NCBI GenBank assembly: GCA_036743315.1
Contig: DAINPV010000057.1
Span: 1-15,708 of the forward strand
Source of the DNA: CALBTQ01 sp036743315
GTDB lineage: Bacteria > Lernaellota > Lernaellaia > Lernaellales > Lernaellaceae
DNA length: 15,708 nucleotides
Direction of reading: 5' to 3'
Shown here: positions 1-7,650 of the stretch, in pieces
How positions within the stretch are numbered: the stretch's first letter is position 1
Layout of the letters: the number at the start of each line of letters is the position of its first letter
Translations under genes and position numbers: made by a program
The notes under the pieces: model-generated
Told to the model about the DNA's origin: nothing
Database searches by the model: none
What the model saw: the letters and a program-made list of their open reading frames with translations, nothing else

Positions 1-110
1 TCGTAGCTGCCGGTGCGGCTGATCGCCACCGGCGAGACGGTCGGCGTGTTTTACGTCGAGTCGCCGGCGATGCGCCAGTTGCAGAAGAAATGCCGCACCG
101 GCAGCTACGA
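1..110. repeat. Perfect 19-bp inverted repeat, arms 1-19 and 92-110
   Basis: Bases 1-19 (TCGTAGCTGCCGGTGCGGC) are the exact reverse complement of bases 92-110. The arms are separated by 72 bases, and one arm begins at the first base of the window. The right arm is ordinary dnaE coding sequence. The left arm breaks the dnaE frame with a TAG at 4-6 where conserved polymerase sequence should continue. The simplest reading is a fold-back or chimeric end of an assembled contig, not a biological element. Confidence 0.85.
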
Positions 111-1440
111 CCGGCTGGTGGTCCACAGTTCGATCATTCGCCCGGCGGCCAACGTCTTCATCGAGGAGTACGTGCGGCGGCTGCACGGCGGCGCCTGGGA
201 GCCGCTGCATCCGGTGTTGGAAAAACAGCTCGCCGAGACCTTCGGCATCATGGTCTATCAGGAGGACGTGGCCAAGGCGGGCATGGCCATCGCCGGGTTC
301 GATTCGGCCAAGGCCGACGGGCTGCGCAAGGTGCTGTCCAAGAAACGCAGCGGGCGCAAGTTCGAGGACTACCGGCGCGACTTTTTCGCCGGGGCCGCCG
401 CGCGCGGCGAGAGCGGGGAAACGACGGCGAAGATCTGGGAGATGATCGAAAGCTTCGCGGGTTACAGTTTTTGCAAGCCGCACTCGGCGTCCTACGCGCT
501 GGTCAGTTTCAAAAGCGCGTACATCAAGGCGCATCATCCGGCGGCGTTCATCGCCGCGGTGATCAGCAACCGGGGCGGGTACTACGGTCCGTTCGCCTAC
601 GTGAGCGAGGCGCGCCGGATGGGCCTGCGCCTGCTGGGGCTGGACGTGAACGAGTCCAACCGCGAGTGGATCGGCGCGGCCGACTGGCTGCGCATCGGCC
701 TGATGCAGCCCAAGGGATTGAACGACAAGGCCGTCGACGCGCTGCTGAACGAACGCGAGCGGCGCGGACCCTACACGAACTTCGCCGACCTGGCCGCGCG
801 CACGCAGATGGACCCGGCGGATTTGCGCATTCTCATTCGCGGCGGAGCCTTCGACGGCCTGCACGGCCCGGCCGCGCGCCCGCGCCTGATGTGGGAGCTG
901 ATGCGCTACGCCCACGGCAAGCAGCCGCCGGCGAAAAAAGACGCCACGCTCTCGCTGTTCGCCGCGCGCCCGTCCGGCCCGTTGCCCACCCCGCCGGCCT
1001 ACGACGAACTGGTCATGCTGCGCCAGGAGGTCGAGACCCTGGGCTTTCTCGCCAGCCGCCACCCGTTGTCGCTGTACGCCGACCAACTGGCGGGCGTGCG
1101 GCACATCGACGCCGTCGATCTGGCCAAGCACATCGGGCGGCACGTCACCGTGCCCGGCTGGCTGGTCACCGGCAAAACGGTGCAGACCAAAAAGAAAGAG
1201 CCGATGGAGTTCGTTTCCTTCGAGGACACCACCGCGCTGTTCGAAACGGTGTTCTTCCCCATGGCCTACGCGCGCTTTTGCCGCATGTTGACCACCACGC
1301 GGCCGTACTGGCTCACCGGGCGGGTCGAGGAATCTTTCGGCGTGCCCACGCTCAACGTGGTCCAGGTGCGGCTGATCGACCCGCCGGGAACCGCTCGCGG
1401 AAAGGTACTGGAGAAATCCAGGCAAAACGCGTTACCATAG
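13..1440 (+). CDS. dnaE: DNA polymerase III alpha subunit (DnaE family), C-terminal part, 5'-truncated
   Basis: This is the C-terminal 475 residues of a C-family replicative or repair DNA polymerase. Visible are the GVFYVESPAM block near the start (family version: VFQLESxxM), YGIMVYQE-like FGIMVYQEDV, and the fingers segment FAGYSFCKPHSASYALVSF at residues 148-166. A helix-hairpin-helix stretch follows at about 231-283 (MQPKGL...ILIRGGAFDGL), then an OB-fold at about 376-455. The PHP domain and the catalytic palm aspartates lie upstream of the window. The protein stops right after the OB-fold, without the roughly 150-residue tau-binding tail of E. coli DnaE. With the SSIIRP block, that suggests a DnaE2/ImuC-like or other accessory DnaE rather than the main replicase; this is inference. 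Position 13 (GTG) is not a real start: an in-frame TAG at 4-6 lies inside a 19-base inverted repeat that is probably artefactual, so the gene should continue to the left. Confidence 0.9.
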   Translation: MRLIATGETVGVFYVESPAMRQLQKKCRTGSYDRLVVHSSIIRPAANVFIEEYVRRLHGGAWEPLHPVLEKQLAETFGIMVYQEDVAKAGMAIAGFDSAKADGLRKVLSKKRSGRKFEDYRRDFFAGAAARGESGETTAKIWEMIESFAGYSFCKPHSASYALVSFKSAYIKAHHPAAFIAAVISNRGGYYGPFAYVSEARRMGLRLLGLDVNESNREWIGAADWLRIGLMQPKGLNDKAVDALLNERERRGPYTNFADLAARTQMDPADLRILIRGGAFDGLHGPAARPRLMWELMRYAHGKQPPAKKDATLSLFAARPSGPLPTPPAYDELVMLRQEVETLGFLASRHPLSLYADQLAGVRHIDAVDLAKHIGRHVTVPGWLVTGKTVQTKKKEPMEFVSFEDTTALFETVFFPMAYARFCRMLTTTRPYWLTGRVEESFGVPTLNVVQVRLIDPPGTARGKVLEKSRQNALP

Positions 1441-1468
1441 CGCGATCTTTCCCGAGCGGAGAACCGTC

Positions 1469-3481
1469 GTGCGCCTTTTGCGAATTCTGATCGCCCTGTT
1501 GTTGCCGGCCGTGCTGTGGTGCGGCTGCGCCAAGGAGCAGCCCGCTCCGCCGCCGCCGCAAAGCGACACGCTGTTGACCGGCCTGCCGCCGACAACCGCC
1601 AAACGCGTCGGCCCGGGACAGCTCTGGCGCGACGAACCGCTGACCGACGTCGGCCTGGACGAGAACGAACTGGCCGCCGGGCAGGCGATCGTCGACGCGC
1701 TGATCTCCGACCGCCGCGTCGATTTCGTGGCGACCTATCGCGATAACGTCTATCGCGTGCAGGCCGGGCGCGGCGCGGTCGATTTCACGCGCTACCGCCT
1801 GGAAGACGGCTCGATCGCCTTCGCCGTCGAGCGCATCGAAAAGCAAAATCCGTTCGCCAATCAGAATCCGGCCCATCTGCCGACGCTGGCCGACATATTC
1901 CAGGCCGGCTCGAACCCGAAAAATTTTTGGGACCGCAGCAAGCCCGCCCTCGACTACACCGGTCCCGGCGATCCGCGCCTGCGTTTTCTGAACGTCGAGA
2001 ATGTCTCGTATCCGTTCGCCTATTCGCGCGTGGCTTCGGTGTTCGATGCGCCCGACAGCCCGGACCTGGTCGTCTCCTACGCGCCCTTCGTGGGGATGAG
2101 CAACAACGGCGGACATTACGGCGAGCTGAACATGGCCGAAAGCCGCGGCGTGTTTGTCGCCTACGGCCCCGGCGTCAAACCAGGCGCGCTGCCGCTGGCC
2201 GCGCGGCTGCACGACGTCGCCCCGACCGTGGCCAAGCTGCTGGGCGTGCCGCCGTCGGCCGACGGCAATTACCTCACCGGGCAGGACGGCCGCCCGCTGG
2301 CTGAAATTCTCACCGGCGAGACGGTCAAGCGCGTGCTGTTGATCGATCTGAGCGGCATGTCCAACGCGATGTTCGACCAACTGCGCTCGCAGCACGGGAA
2401 GCGTTTTCACATCTTCAACGAGCTGGCCGAAAAGGGCGCGCGCTTCGCGCACGGCTTGATCGCACCCTTCCCCAGCGCCGACTGGCCGGGCGAATTCACG
2501 TTGGCCACCGGCGCGGACGTGGGTCGGCACGGCATCCTGGACAACGCCTTTTACCGCCGCAAACGCGGGCAAACGTTCAACCTCGTCGAGCACCGGCTGA
2601 TCGGCGAACAACTGATGGCGCCGCCGGCGCGCGTCGAGACGATTTTCGAAGCGCTGCGCCGTGCGGGCGATCAACCGGAAGGGCGGATGCTGTCGGCGTC
2701 CCTGGGTCTGACCGTGACGCGCGGAGCCGATCTGGCCACGCTGGTGCGCCGCGGGCTGAACGAATACGGCGACCTGGAAAACATCGAGTGGCCCGCGTCG
2801 ATGCCCCCCTTGGCCGACCTCCCGGCCTTCGCCTGCGACGAAACGGGCGTGCCGTTTCTGCGGCAGGACCGGGCGCTGTTCGCGCAGATCGTGCGGTTGC
2901 TGCTGGGCGACAACGCGCCGCGTCCGCGGTTGATCGTCTGGTCGCCGGCGGCTTACCTGGCCGCCGCGCGCTGGTACGGGCCGTACACGCAATGCGCCGG
3001 GCGCGCCGCCTGGCAGGAAGCGGAGTTGGTCAGCCGGCTGCTGAAACTGTTGGTCGACGAAAAGCTGGCGGCGGAAACGACGGTGTTGCTGGTGTCCGAC
3101 CACGGCATGCGCGGCGTCGACCAGTCGCGCGCGGGCGATCTGATCAAGCTGCTGGAGGGCCTGGGGTTCGCCTTCCGGCTGTCATCGCAGCATTTGCTTT
3201 ACCTTCCCACGCTCACCGTTCAGGTAGAAAAAGCGGGAACGCTCAAGACGGGCACGCCGGCGACGATCCGGCTGCTGTGCACCGACGGCGACTCGAACCG
3301 GCCGGTGACGGGCGCGGTGATCAGCGTGCTGGACCCGGGCGGCGGCGAGAACCAAACGATGACCTCCGCGCAGGGCACGGCGGAGGTCAAGGTGACGCCG
3401 ACCGGCAATCGGGTCTTGCTAGAAGTGGCGCATCCGCAGTACAACCCGCACAGCGTAACGTTATCGACAACGACTCCGTGA
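1469..3481 (+). CDS. Alkaline-phosphatase-superfamily (type I phosphodiesterase/NPP-like) lipoprotein with permuted halves
   Basis: A 670-residue exported protein. A GTG start follows a GCGGAG-type ribosome site, and a hydrophobic leader ends in LWCGC, a loose lipobox with C20 the likely lipidated residue. Residues about 285-590 read like the N-terminal half of an NPP/alkaline phosphatase fold: LLIDLSG (D293), FPSADWPGEFTLATG (S336 at the family nucleophile position), GRHGI, and VLLVSDHGM (D544, H545). The DxxxH motif expected before SDHGM is not visible near residues 490-520. Residues about 70-280 instead resemble the C-terminal half of the same fold: VDFVATYRD, GGHYG (H216), RGVFVAYGPGVKPG and LHDVAPTVAKLLG. 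The order is therefore C-half then N-half. The last 90 residues look like an Ig-like or carboxypeptidase-regulatory beta-sandwich. Substrate unknown, and activity doubtful given the missing ligands. It lies 28 bp after dnaE and overlaps the next gene. Confidence 0.8.
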   Translation: MRLLRILIALLLPAVLWCGCAKEQPAPPPPQSDTLLTGLPPTTAKRVGPGQLWRDEPLTDVGLDENELAAGQAIVDALISDRRVDFVATYRDNVYRVQAGRGAVDFTRYRLEDGSIAFAVERIEKQNPFANQNPAHLPTLADIFQAGSNPKNFWDRSKPALDYTGPGDPRLRFLNVENVSYPFAYSRVASVFDAPDSPDLVVSYAPFVGMSNNGGHYGELNMAESRGVFVAYGPGVKPGALPLAARLHDVAPTVAKLLGVPPSADGNYLTGQDGRPLAEILTGETVKRVLLIDLSGMSNAMFDQLRSQHGKRFHIFNELAEKGARFAHGLIAPFPSADWPGEFTLATGADVGRHGILDNAFYRRKRGQTFNLVEHRLIGEQLMAPPARVETIFEALRRAGDQPEGRMLSASLGLTVTRGADLATLVRRGLNEYGDLENIEWPASMPPLADLPAFACDETGVPFLRQDRALFAQIVRLLLGDNAPRPRLIVWSPAAYLAAARWYGPYTQCAGRAAWQEAELVSRLLKLLVDEKLAAETTVLLVSDHGMRGVDQSRAGDLIKLLEGLGFAFRLSSQHLLYLPTLTVQVEKAGTLKTGTPATIRLLCTDGDSNRPVTGAVISVLDPGGGENQTMTSAQGTAEVKVTPTGNRVLLEVAHPQYNPHSVTLSTTTP

Positions 3482-5436
3482 GGTCGGTTTTGCCGCAGGA
3501 TCCTTCCGCGCCGTATCGCCGCCGGCGGCGGCTCATCGCGCTGCTGGCGATCGTCGCCGTTTTGGCGATCGGCTATTTCTCCGTCACCACGCTGATCGGC
3601 CGCGCCTCGCGCAAGCTGGCCGCGCAGATGGTCGCGGAGTATCTGCCCAAGGTCGAGCGGAAAACCGGACTGCGCATCTCGGTCGGGCGCATCGAGCCGG
3701 GACTGACCGGCCACAGCGTGGTGCGCGAGATCCGCGTGCAGGCCGACAACGGGGGCGATCCCGCGCCGCTGCTGTACCTGCCGCGGTTGGAAGTGCTGCA
3801 CGACATCGACTGGTGGCATCGTTCGCTCAAGCTCGAAGGCGTGCGGCTGCTCAAACCCGCGTTCACCGTCGAGCTGTACCGGGGCGGCGCCACCAACCTC
3901 CCCGCCTTGCTGCAACGCCTGAGCGCCGCGCCGTTGGAGGGAGCGGGGCCGGCGAAACATTCGCTGGTCGGAACGGCGCCGGAAGTGTCGGTGCTGATCG
4001 AACAGGGCACGCTGCAGGTGCTGGACCGGCGGCAACCGCAAGCGGTCGACAAGCCGATCGTCGAACTGTTCGCGATCGACGGCGACGCCAAATTGCAGTT
4101 GCAGGATAAAACTCTGCATCTGCGCGGCACGGCCCGGCAGACGGGCAGCGGCGGAAAAGTCTTCCTCGACAGCCGCGCCACGCGCACGCAACTGACCGCC
4201 CTGGTGCGCATGACCAACGTCGAATTGCGCCAACTGGCCCATTACCTGCCCGGCGCGATTCAACTGAGCGAACAAACGCGCGTCAACGGCCGCTTGCAGG
4301 TCAACAAGCCGCGCGAACTGGACAAATGGTTTCTCTCGCTCAATGCCGACGCCGACCTGTTGAACCTGTATCACAAGCGCCTGGCCGTCAATCCGCTGGG
4401 CCGCTGGCAGGTGGGCGTCGAAGGACAGATGATCGCCTCGCCCGACCAACGCGAACTGACCGCCGAATCGATTCGCGTGCGCTCGGGCCGGGCGTCTTTT
4501 TCCATCCGCGACACCGTGCTGCGCATTCCCGCCGCCGGGCCGTTCCTGCTGGAGACGACCTTTGCCGCTGAAGCCGTGCCGGTGCAGGACATTCTCGACG
4601 GTTTGCCCGAACAATTGATTCCGGTAATCAAAGGGACGCAAGTGCGCGGCAACCTGAACCTGCGGGCCAAGCTCGTGCTGGACACCAAGGAAATCAGGCG
4701 CTCGCACCTGGAGGTCGCCGGCGACGTCGCCGATTTCGCGCCGGTGTCGGTGCCGCCGCGTTGCGACGTGCGCCGCATCAAGGATCCGCAATACAAACAC
4801 CTGGCGCGCAAGCAGGGGCTGCTGCAAAAGACGATCGTCCTGGATCCCGCCACGAACGACTTCGTGCCGCTGGGGTCGATCAGCCCCTACCTGACCGGCG
4901 CGGTGCGCACCTGCGAGGACGGCGCGTTTTTCAGCCATCACGGCTTTCTGCTCAACCACATCAACGAGTCGATCCAGCGCAACCTGCGCGACCGGCGCTT
5001 CGTGCGCGGCGCGAGCACGATCACCATGCAGTTGGTGAAGAACCTGTTTCTCTCCGAGGAAAAGACGATCGGCCGCAAGCTGCAGGAAGGCATGCTCACC
5101 TGGTGGATCGAACGCGAGGTGAGCAAAGAGCGCATGTTCGAGGTGTACCTGAACATCATCGAATGGGGGCCGAAGATCTACGGCATCGGCCCGGCGGCGC
5201 GCCATTACTTCCACGTGCATCCGAGCAAGCTGGGGCCGTTGCAATCGGCCTTCCTGGCCAGCATCATCGCCAATCCGGTGCGCTACTACTACATGAAATC
5301 GCGCGGGGCGATCGGCGACGGCTGGCGTTCGACCCTGGCGTTCGTCATGAGCAAGATGCGGGACCGGGGAACGATCACCGAAGAGGAGTATCAGACGGCG
5401 CTGGACAACAATTTTGAGGTTGTTTTTCCCGAGTGA
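3478..5436 (+). CDS. Membrane-anchored GT51 peptidoglycan glycosyltransferase with AsmA-like N-terminal region
   Basis: This probably polymerises lipid II into glycan strands at the outer face of the inner membrane. The C-terminal domain (about residues 430-640) carries the GT51 hallmarks EDGAFFSHHG (catalytic E480), RGASTITMQLVKNLFL and RKLQE (second acidic residue E537). It lacks any penicillin-binding transpeptidase domain, so it is monofunctional like MtgA but far longer (652 against about 240 residues). An Arg-rich N-terminus precedes one transmembrane helix (about 19-40). Residues 45-430 form a beta-rich AsmA/YdbH-like region, with repeated motifs such as LEVLHDIDWWHRSLKLEGVR and GRLQVN; this assignment is by appearance. 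The frame is open far upstream, but the GTG at 3478 overlaps the previous stop as GTGA, a typical coupled start, and leads straight into the basic segment and helix. Canonical STITQQ reads STITMQ here. Confidence 0.88.
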   Translation: MRSVLPQDPSAPYRRRRRLIALLAIVAVLAIGYFSVTTLIGRASRKLAAQMVAEYLPKVERKTGLRISVGRIEPGLTGHSVVREIRVQADNGGDPAPLLYLPRLEVLHDIDWWHRSLKLEGVRLLKPAFTVELYRGGATNLPALLQRLSAAPLEGAGPAKHSLVGTAPEVSVLIEQGTLQVLDRRQPQAVDKPIVELFAIDGDAKLQLQDKTLHLRGTARQTGSGGKVFLDSRATRTQLTALVRMTNVELRQLAHYLPGAIQLSEQTRVNGRLQVNKPRELDKWFLSLNADADLLNLYHKRLAVNPLGRWQVGVEGQMIASPDQRELTAESIRVRSGRASFSIRDTVLRIPAAGPFLLETTFAAEAVPVQDILDGLPEQLIPVIKGTQVRGNLNLRAKLVLDTKEIRRSHLEVAGDVADFAPVSVPPRCDVRRIKDPQYKHLARKQGLLQKTIVLDPATNDFVPLGSISPYLTGAVRTCEDGAFFSHHGFLLNHINESIQRNLRDRRFVRGASTITMQLVKNLFLSEEKTIGRKLQEGMLTWWIEREVSKERMFEVYLNIIEWGPKIYGIGPAARHYFHVHPSKLGPLQSAFLASIIANPVRYYYMKSRGAIGDGWRSTLAFVMSKMRDRGTITEEEYQTALDNNFEVVFPE

Positions 5437-5440
5437 TTCC

Positions 5441-5466
5441 GCCGCCTCACGGCATATTTTCTTTTC
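5441..5466 (+). terminator. Weak rho-independent terminator candidate after the GT51 gene
   Basis: A 4-bp GC stem, GCCG (5441-5444) with CGGC (5450-5453), closes a 5-base loop and is followed by ATATTTTCTTTTCT. The stem is short, so termination would be weak. Its place just after the GT51 stop, ahead of a gene with its own promoter-like sequence, supports a transcription-unit boundary here. Confidence 0.35.
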
Positions 5467-5518
5467 TTCCGAAAACGGATAAGTTAGAATTATCGTTTGA
5501 GAAAAATGGAACGCCAGC

Positions 5519-5553
5519 TTGACAGAAACGAAGGAACTCCTTTATCTGATACT
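5519..5553 (+). promoter_or_regulatory. Candidate sigma-70 promoter for the small lipoprotein gene
   Basis: A consensus -35 hexamer TTGACA lies at 5519-5524 in the 138-bp, relatively AT-rich gap before the lipoprotein gene. The -10 is ambiguous: TATCTG (5543-5548, 18-base spacing, 3 of 6 matches) or GATACT (5548-5553, better match but 23-base spacing). TAGAAT at 5485-5490 is another -10-like hexamer, with no good -35. Confidence 0.3.
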
Positions 5554-5574
5554 GTAGCAGCAAAGGAGCGGATC

Positions 5575-5979
5575 ATGAGAGCGAGATTGACTTGGCTTGC
5601 ACTCATTGCGACATTCATCGCCCTGGCCGCTTGTTCCGGCAAGGTGAAGGTTATCGGCGACGAAAGGCAGAACGACGGCGCCATCCAGCAGGTGAAGCTG
5701 GGCACCTTGAACATCACTTTCACCCGCTACCTCGATTCGATCATCCGACTCGAATTGCCGTTCAACAACCGCTTGAATACGACGCCGCAGGAAGGGTACG
5801 TGGCGCTGGTGTCGCGTACCGAATTCGGCAAGTACTATATTCTGGTGCGCGAAGGGTTATATACGGATGTAATCGACAGCCTTCGCAAAGGTGACAAAAT
5901 TCGTGTGATCGGCCGCGTGGGTACGGCGAAACTCCCGACGGACGAAGTGCCCAGCGCGGCGCTTTACGTGGATCGATAA
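5575..5979 (+). CDS. Small lipoprotein, possible OB-fold
   Basis: A 134-residue lipoprotein. The ATG at 5575 is chosen because AAAGGAG (5562-5568) lies six bases upstream and the protein then begins with a classic lipoprotein signal, basic MRAR plus a hydrophobic core ending in LAAC (C20). An in-frame upstream start would add 26 charged residues ahead of the signal. The mature part has alternating beta-type segments, including YVALVSRTEFGKYYILV and GDKIRVIGRVGT. The latter resembles the last strands of OB-fold (tRNA-anti-like) lipoproteins; that is a guess from pattern only. No catalytic motif or cysteine occurs after the lipobox. Base composition is visibly less GC-rich than the neighbours. 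Function unknown. Confidence 0.8.
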   Translation: MRARLTWLALIATFIALAACSGKVKVIGDERQNDGAIQQVKLGTLNITFTRYLDSIIRLELPFNNRLNTTPQEGYVALVSRTEFGKYYILVREGLYTDVIDSLRKGDKIRVIGRVGTAKLPTDEVPSAALYVDR

Positions 5980-6036
5980 CGCGAGAGCAGAACCGACAGG
6001 GAACTGTAATCGGAACAACAGAAAGTAGACCTCCCC

Positions 6037-7218
6037 ATGAACAACCGATTTGTGAAACTCAAACCGGGCCGCGAAAAGTCGGTCCACAATCGCCACCCCT
6101 GGATTTTCTCCGGCGCGGTCGCCGACGAACCCGACGACCTGCCGCCGGGCAGCGTGATTGACGTGCTCGACAGCCGGGGCGAATTCCTCGGCCGCGGCGC
6201 CTACAACCCGCAAAGCCAGATTCGCGTGCGGCTGTTCACGTTGCGGCCCGAAACGATCGACAAAGCGTGGTTCGCCCGGCGGATCGCCGAGGCGGAACGC
6301 TGGCGGCGGTCGCTGCTGCCCCCGGACACCGACGCCTATCGCGTCTTCCACAGCGAGGGCGACGGCATTCCGGGCCTGGTGATCGACCGCTACGGCGCCG
6401 GGCTCGTGGTCGCGCTGACCACCGCGGGCGCCGACGCGCAACGCGACACGATCGCCGCGGCGATCGGCGAGGCGTTGCAGCCGCGATGGGTGCTCGAACG
6501 CAGCGTCGGCGGTTATCGGCGCGACGAGGGCCTGGACGACCACGTCGCGGTGCTTTACGGCGAACCGCCCGCCGAGCGGGTGCAGATCCGCGAGAACGGA
6601 TTGTTCTTCTGGGTCGACGTGCACGGCGGGCAGAAGACGGGCTTTTTCCTCGACCAGCGTTTGTCGCGCGGCGAGGTGCGCAAGGCGGCGGCCAACCGGA
6701 CGGTGCTCAACGCCTTCGGTTACAGCGGCGCCTTTTCGGTGTACGCGCTGGCCGGCGGCGCGCGCCGGGCGGTGACGGTCGATTCCAGCGAGGACGCGCT
6801 GCGGCTGGCCGCGGAAAACCATGCGCTCAACGGCCAACAGGCGCCGGCGGCGGATTTGGTGCGCGCCGACGTGTTCCAGTATTTGCGCGAGGACGATACG
6901 CCCTTCGATCTGATCGTGCTGGACCCGCCGGCCTTCGCCAAGAGCAAGGCGTCGATCAACCGCGCCGCCCGCGCCTACAAGGACATCAACATGATGGCCT
7001 TCAAACGGCTGGCGCCCGGCGGTCTGTTGTGGACCTTCTCGTGCTCGGGCCACATCGCGTTGGGCCTGCACCGCAAAATCCTTTACGCGGCGGCGCTGGA
7101 CGCCCACCGCGACGTGCAGATCTTGCAGATTCTCGGTCACGGCCACGATCACCCGATCAACGTGTACCATCCGGAAGGGGAATACCTGACCGGATTCGTT
7201 TGCCGGGTTAACGAATAA
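6037..7218 (+). CDS. rlmI: 23S rRNA (cytosine-C5) methyltransferase, RlmI-like
   Basis: This SAM-dependent methyltransferase of the RlmI/YccW family forms m5C at 23S rRNA position 1962 (E. coli numbering). The 393-residue length matches the family. An N-terminal PUA domain (about 1-80: VKLKPGREKSVHNRHPWIFSG) is followed by the EEHD-like central region (FHSEGDGIPGLVIDRYG). The Rossmann methyltransferase domain then has GQKTGFFLDQR, SAM motif I NAFGYSGAFS (225-234), VLDPPAFAKSK (D296-P298) and the catalytic cysteine in SCSGH (C336). The ATG at 6037 lacks a clear Shine-Dalgarno: the preceding bases are pyrimidine-rich (CCTCCCC). The start is supported by the match to the family N-terminus. The next gene follows 12 bp downstream, so the two are probably co-transcribed. 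Confidence 0.95.
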   Translation: MNNRFVKLKPGREKSVHNRHPWIFSGAVADEPDDLPPGSVIDVLDSRGEFLGRGAYNPQSQIRVRLFTLRPETIDKAWFARRIAEAERWRRSLLPPDTDAYRVFHSEGDGIPGLVIDRYGAGLVVALTTAGADAQRDTIAAAIGEALQPRWVLERSVGGYRRDEGLDDHVAVLYGEPPAERVQIRENGLFFWVDVHGGQKTGFFLDQRLSRGEVRKAAANRTVLNAFGYSGAFSVYALAGGARRAVTVDSSEDALRLAAENHALNGQQAPAADLVRADVFQYLREDDTPFDLIVLDPPAFAKSKASINRAARAYKDINMMAFKRLAPGGLLWTFSCSGHIALGLHRKILYAAALDAHRDVQILQILGHGHDHPINVYHPEGEYLTGFVCRVNE

Positions 7219-7230
7219 ACGGAGCGAAAC

Positions 7231-7650
7231 ATGAAAAAGGTCGAAATGGTTCGCTGCTATGTAACCAGCCCCAATCCGGACGAGCGCAACCCGGAAAAAT
7301 CCGACAGCCAGGTGCGCTACATCCCCGGCGACATCTTCCGGCTGTGGCGCTATCTGATGGAAGAGGTCAAGGGCTTCGCCCTGGGCGACGAACAGGTGTC
7401 TTTCTGGGTCGACGAGGAAATGTACAGCAAGGAAAACTTCGCCTACGGCGACCACCAAAAGGAAAAAGTGGTCGAGGTGAGTTTCCTGTACTTCCGCGAC
7501 AGCGAAGTCGGCCGGCCGGTGATCCGTTATTTCCCGCTGGAGCACCTGGAAGGCATTTTGAACTTCTTTCTGAAAAACTTTTCGGACAAATACATCCAGG
7601 GCGGCATGCGCAAGGTGCCCGGCTACTTCATCATGAAGAAGGCCGACTAA
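7231..7650 (+). CDS. Uncharacterised 139-residue cytoplasmic protein
   Basis: Not recognised. The ATG is preceded by GGAGCG at a good distance, and the gene starts 12 bp after rlmI, so it is probably in the same operon. It has no signal peptide or membrane helix and is rich in charged and aromatic residues (YIPGDIFRLWRYLMEE, VSFWVDEEMY, FFLKNFSDKYIQGGMRKVPGYF). It has a single cysteine (C10) and no familiar catalytic motif. Even amino-acid use and the GC-rich third positions indicate a real gene. The stop TAA at 7648-7650 shares bases with the stop of the opposing gene. Confidence 0.8.
   Translation: MKKVEMVRCYVTSPNPDERNPEKSDSQVRYIPGDIFRLWRYLMEEVKGFALGDEQVSFWVDEEMYSKENFAYGDHQKEKVVEVSFLYFRDSEVGRPVIRYFPLEHLEGILNFFLKNFSDKYIQGGMRKVPGYFIMKKAD

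Noticed and set aside
1352..3103. 583-residue minus-strand frame opposite the phosphatase-fold gene
   Set aside because: Its composition (Arg/Gln/His/Val-rich) is the typical mirror of GC-rich codons, with no recognisable motif.
2788..3477. 5' extension of the GT51 frame inside the phosphatase-fold gene
   Set aside because: The extension is Arg/Ala/Gly-rich shadow sequence. The GTGA overlap at 3478 and the membrane helix right after it give a better start.
5980..6036. Possible promoter or regulatory site before rlmI
   Set aside because: The 57-base gap has no convincing -35/-10 pair or stem. The genes may simply be read through from the lipoprotein promoter.
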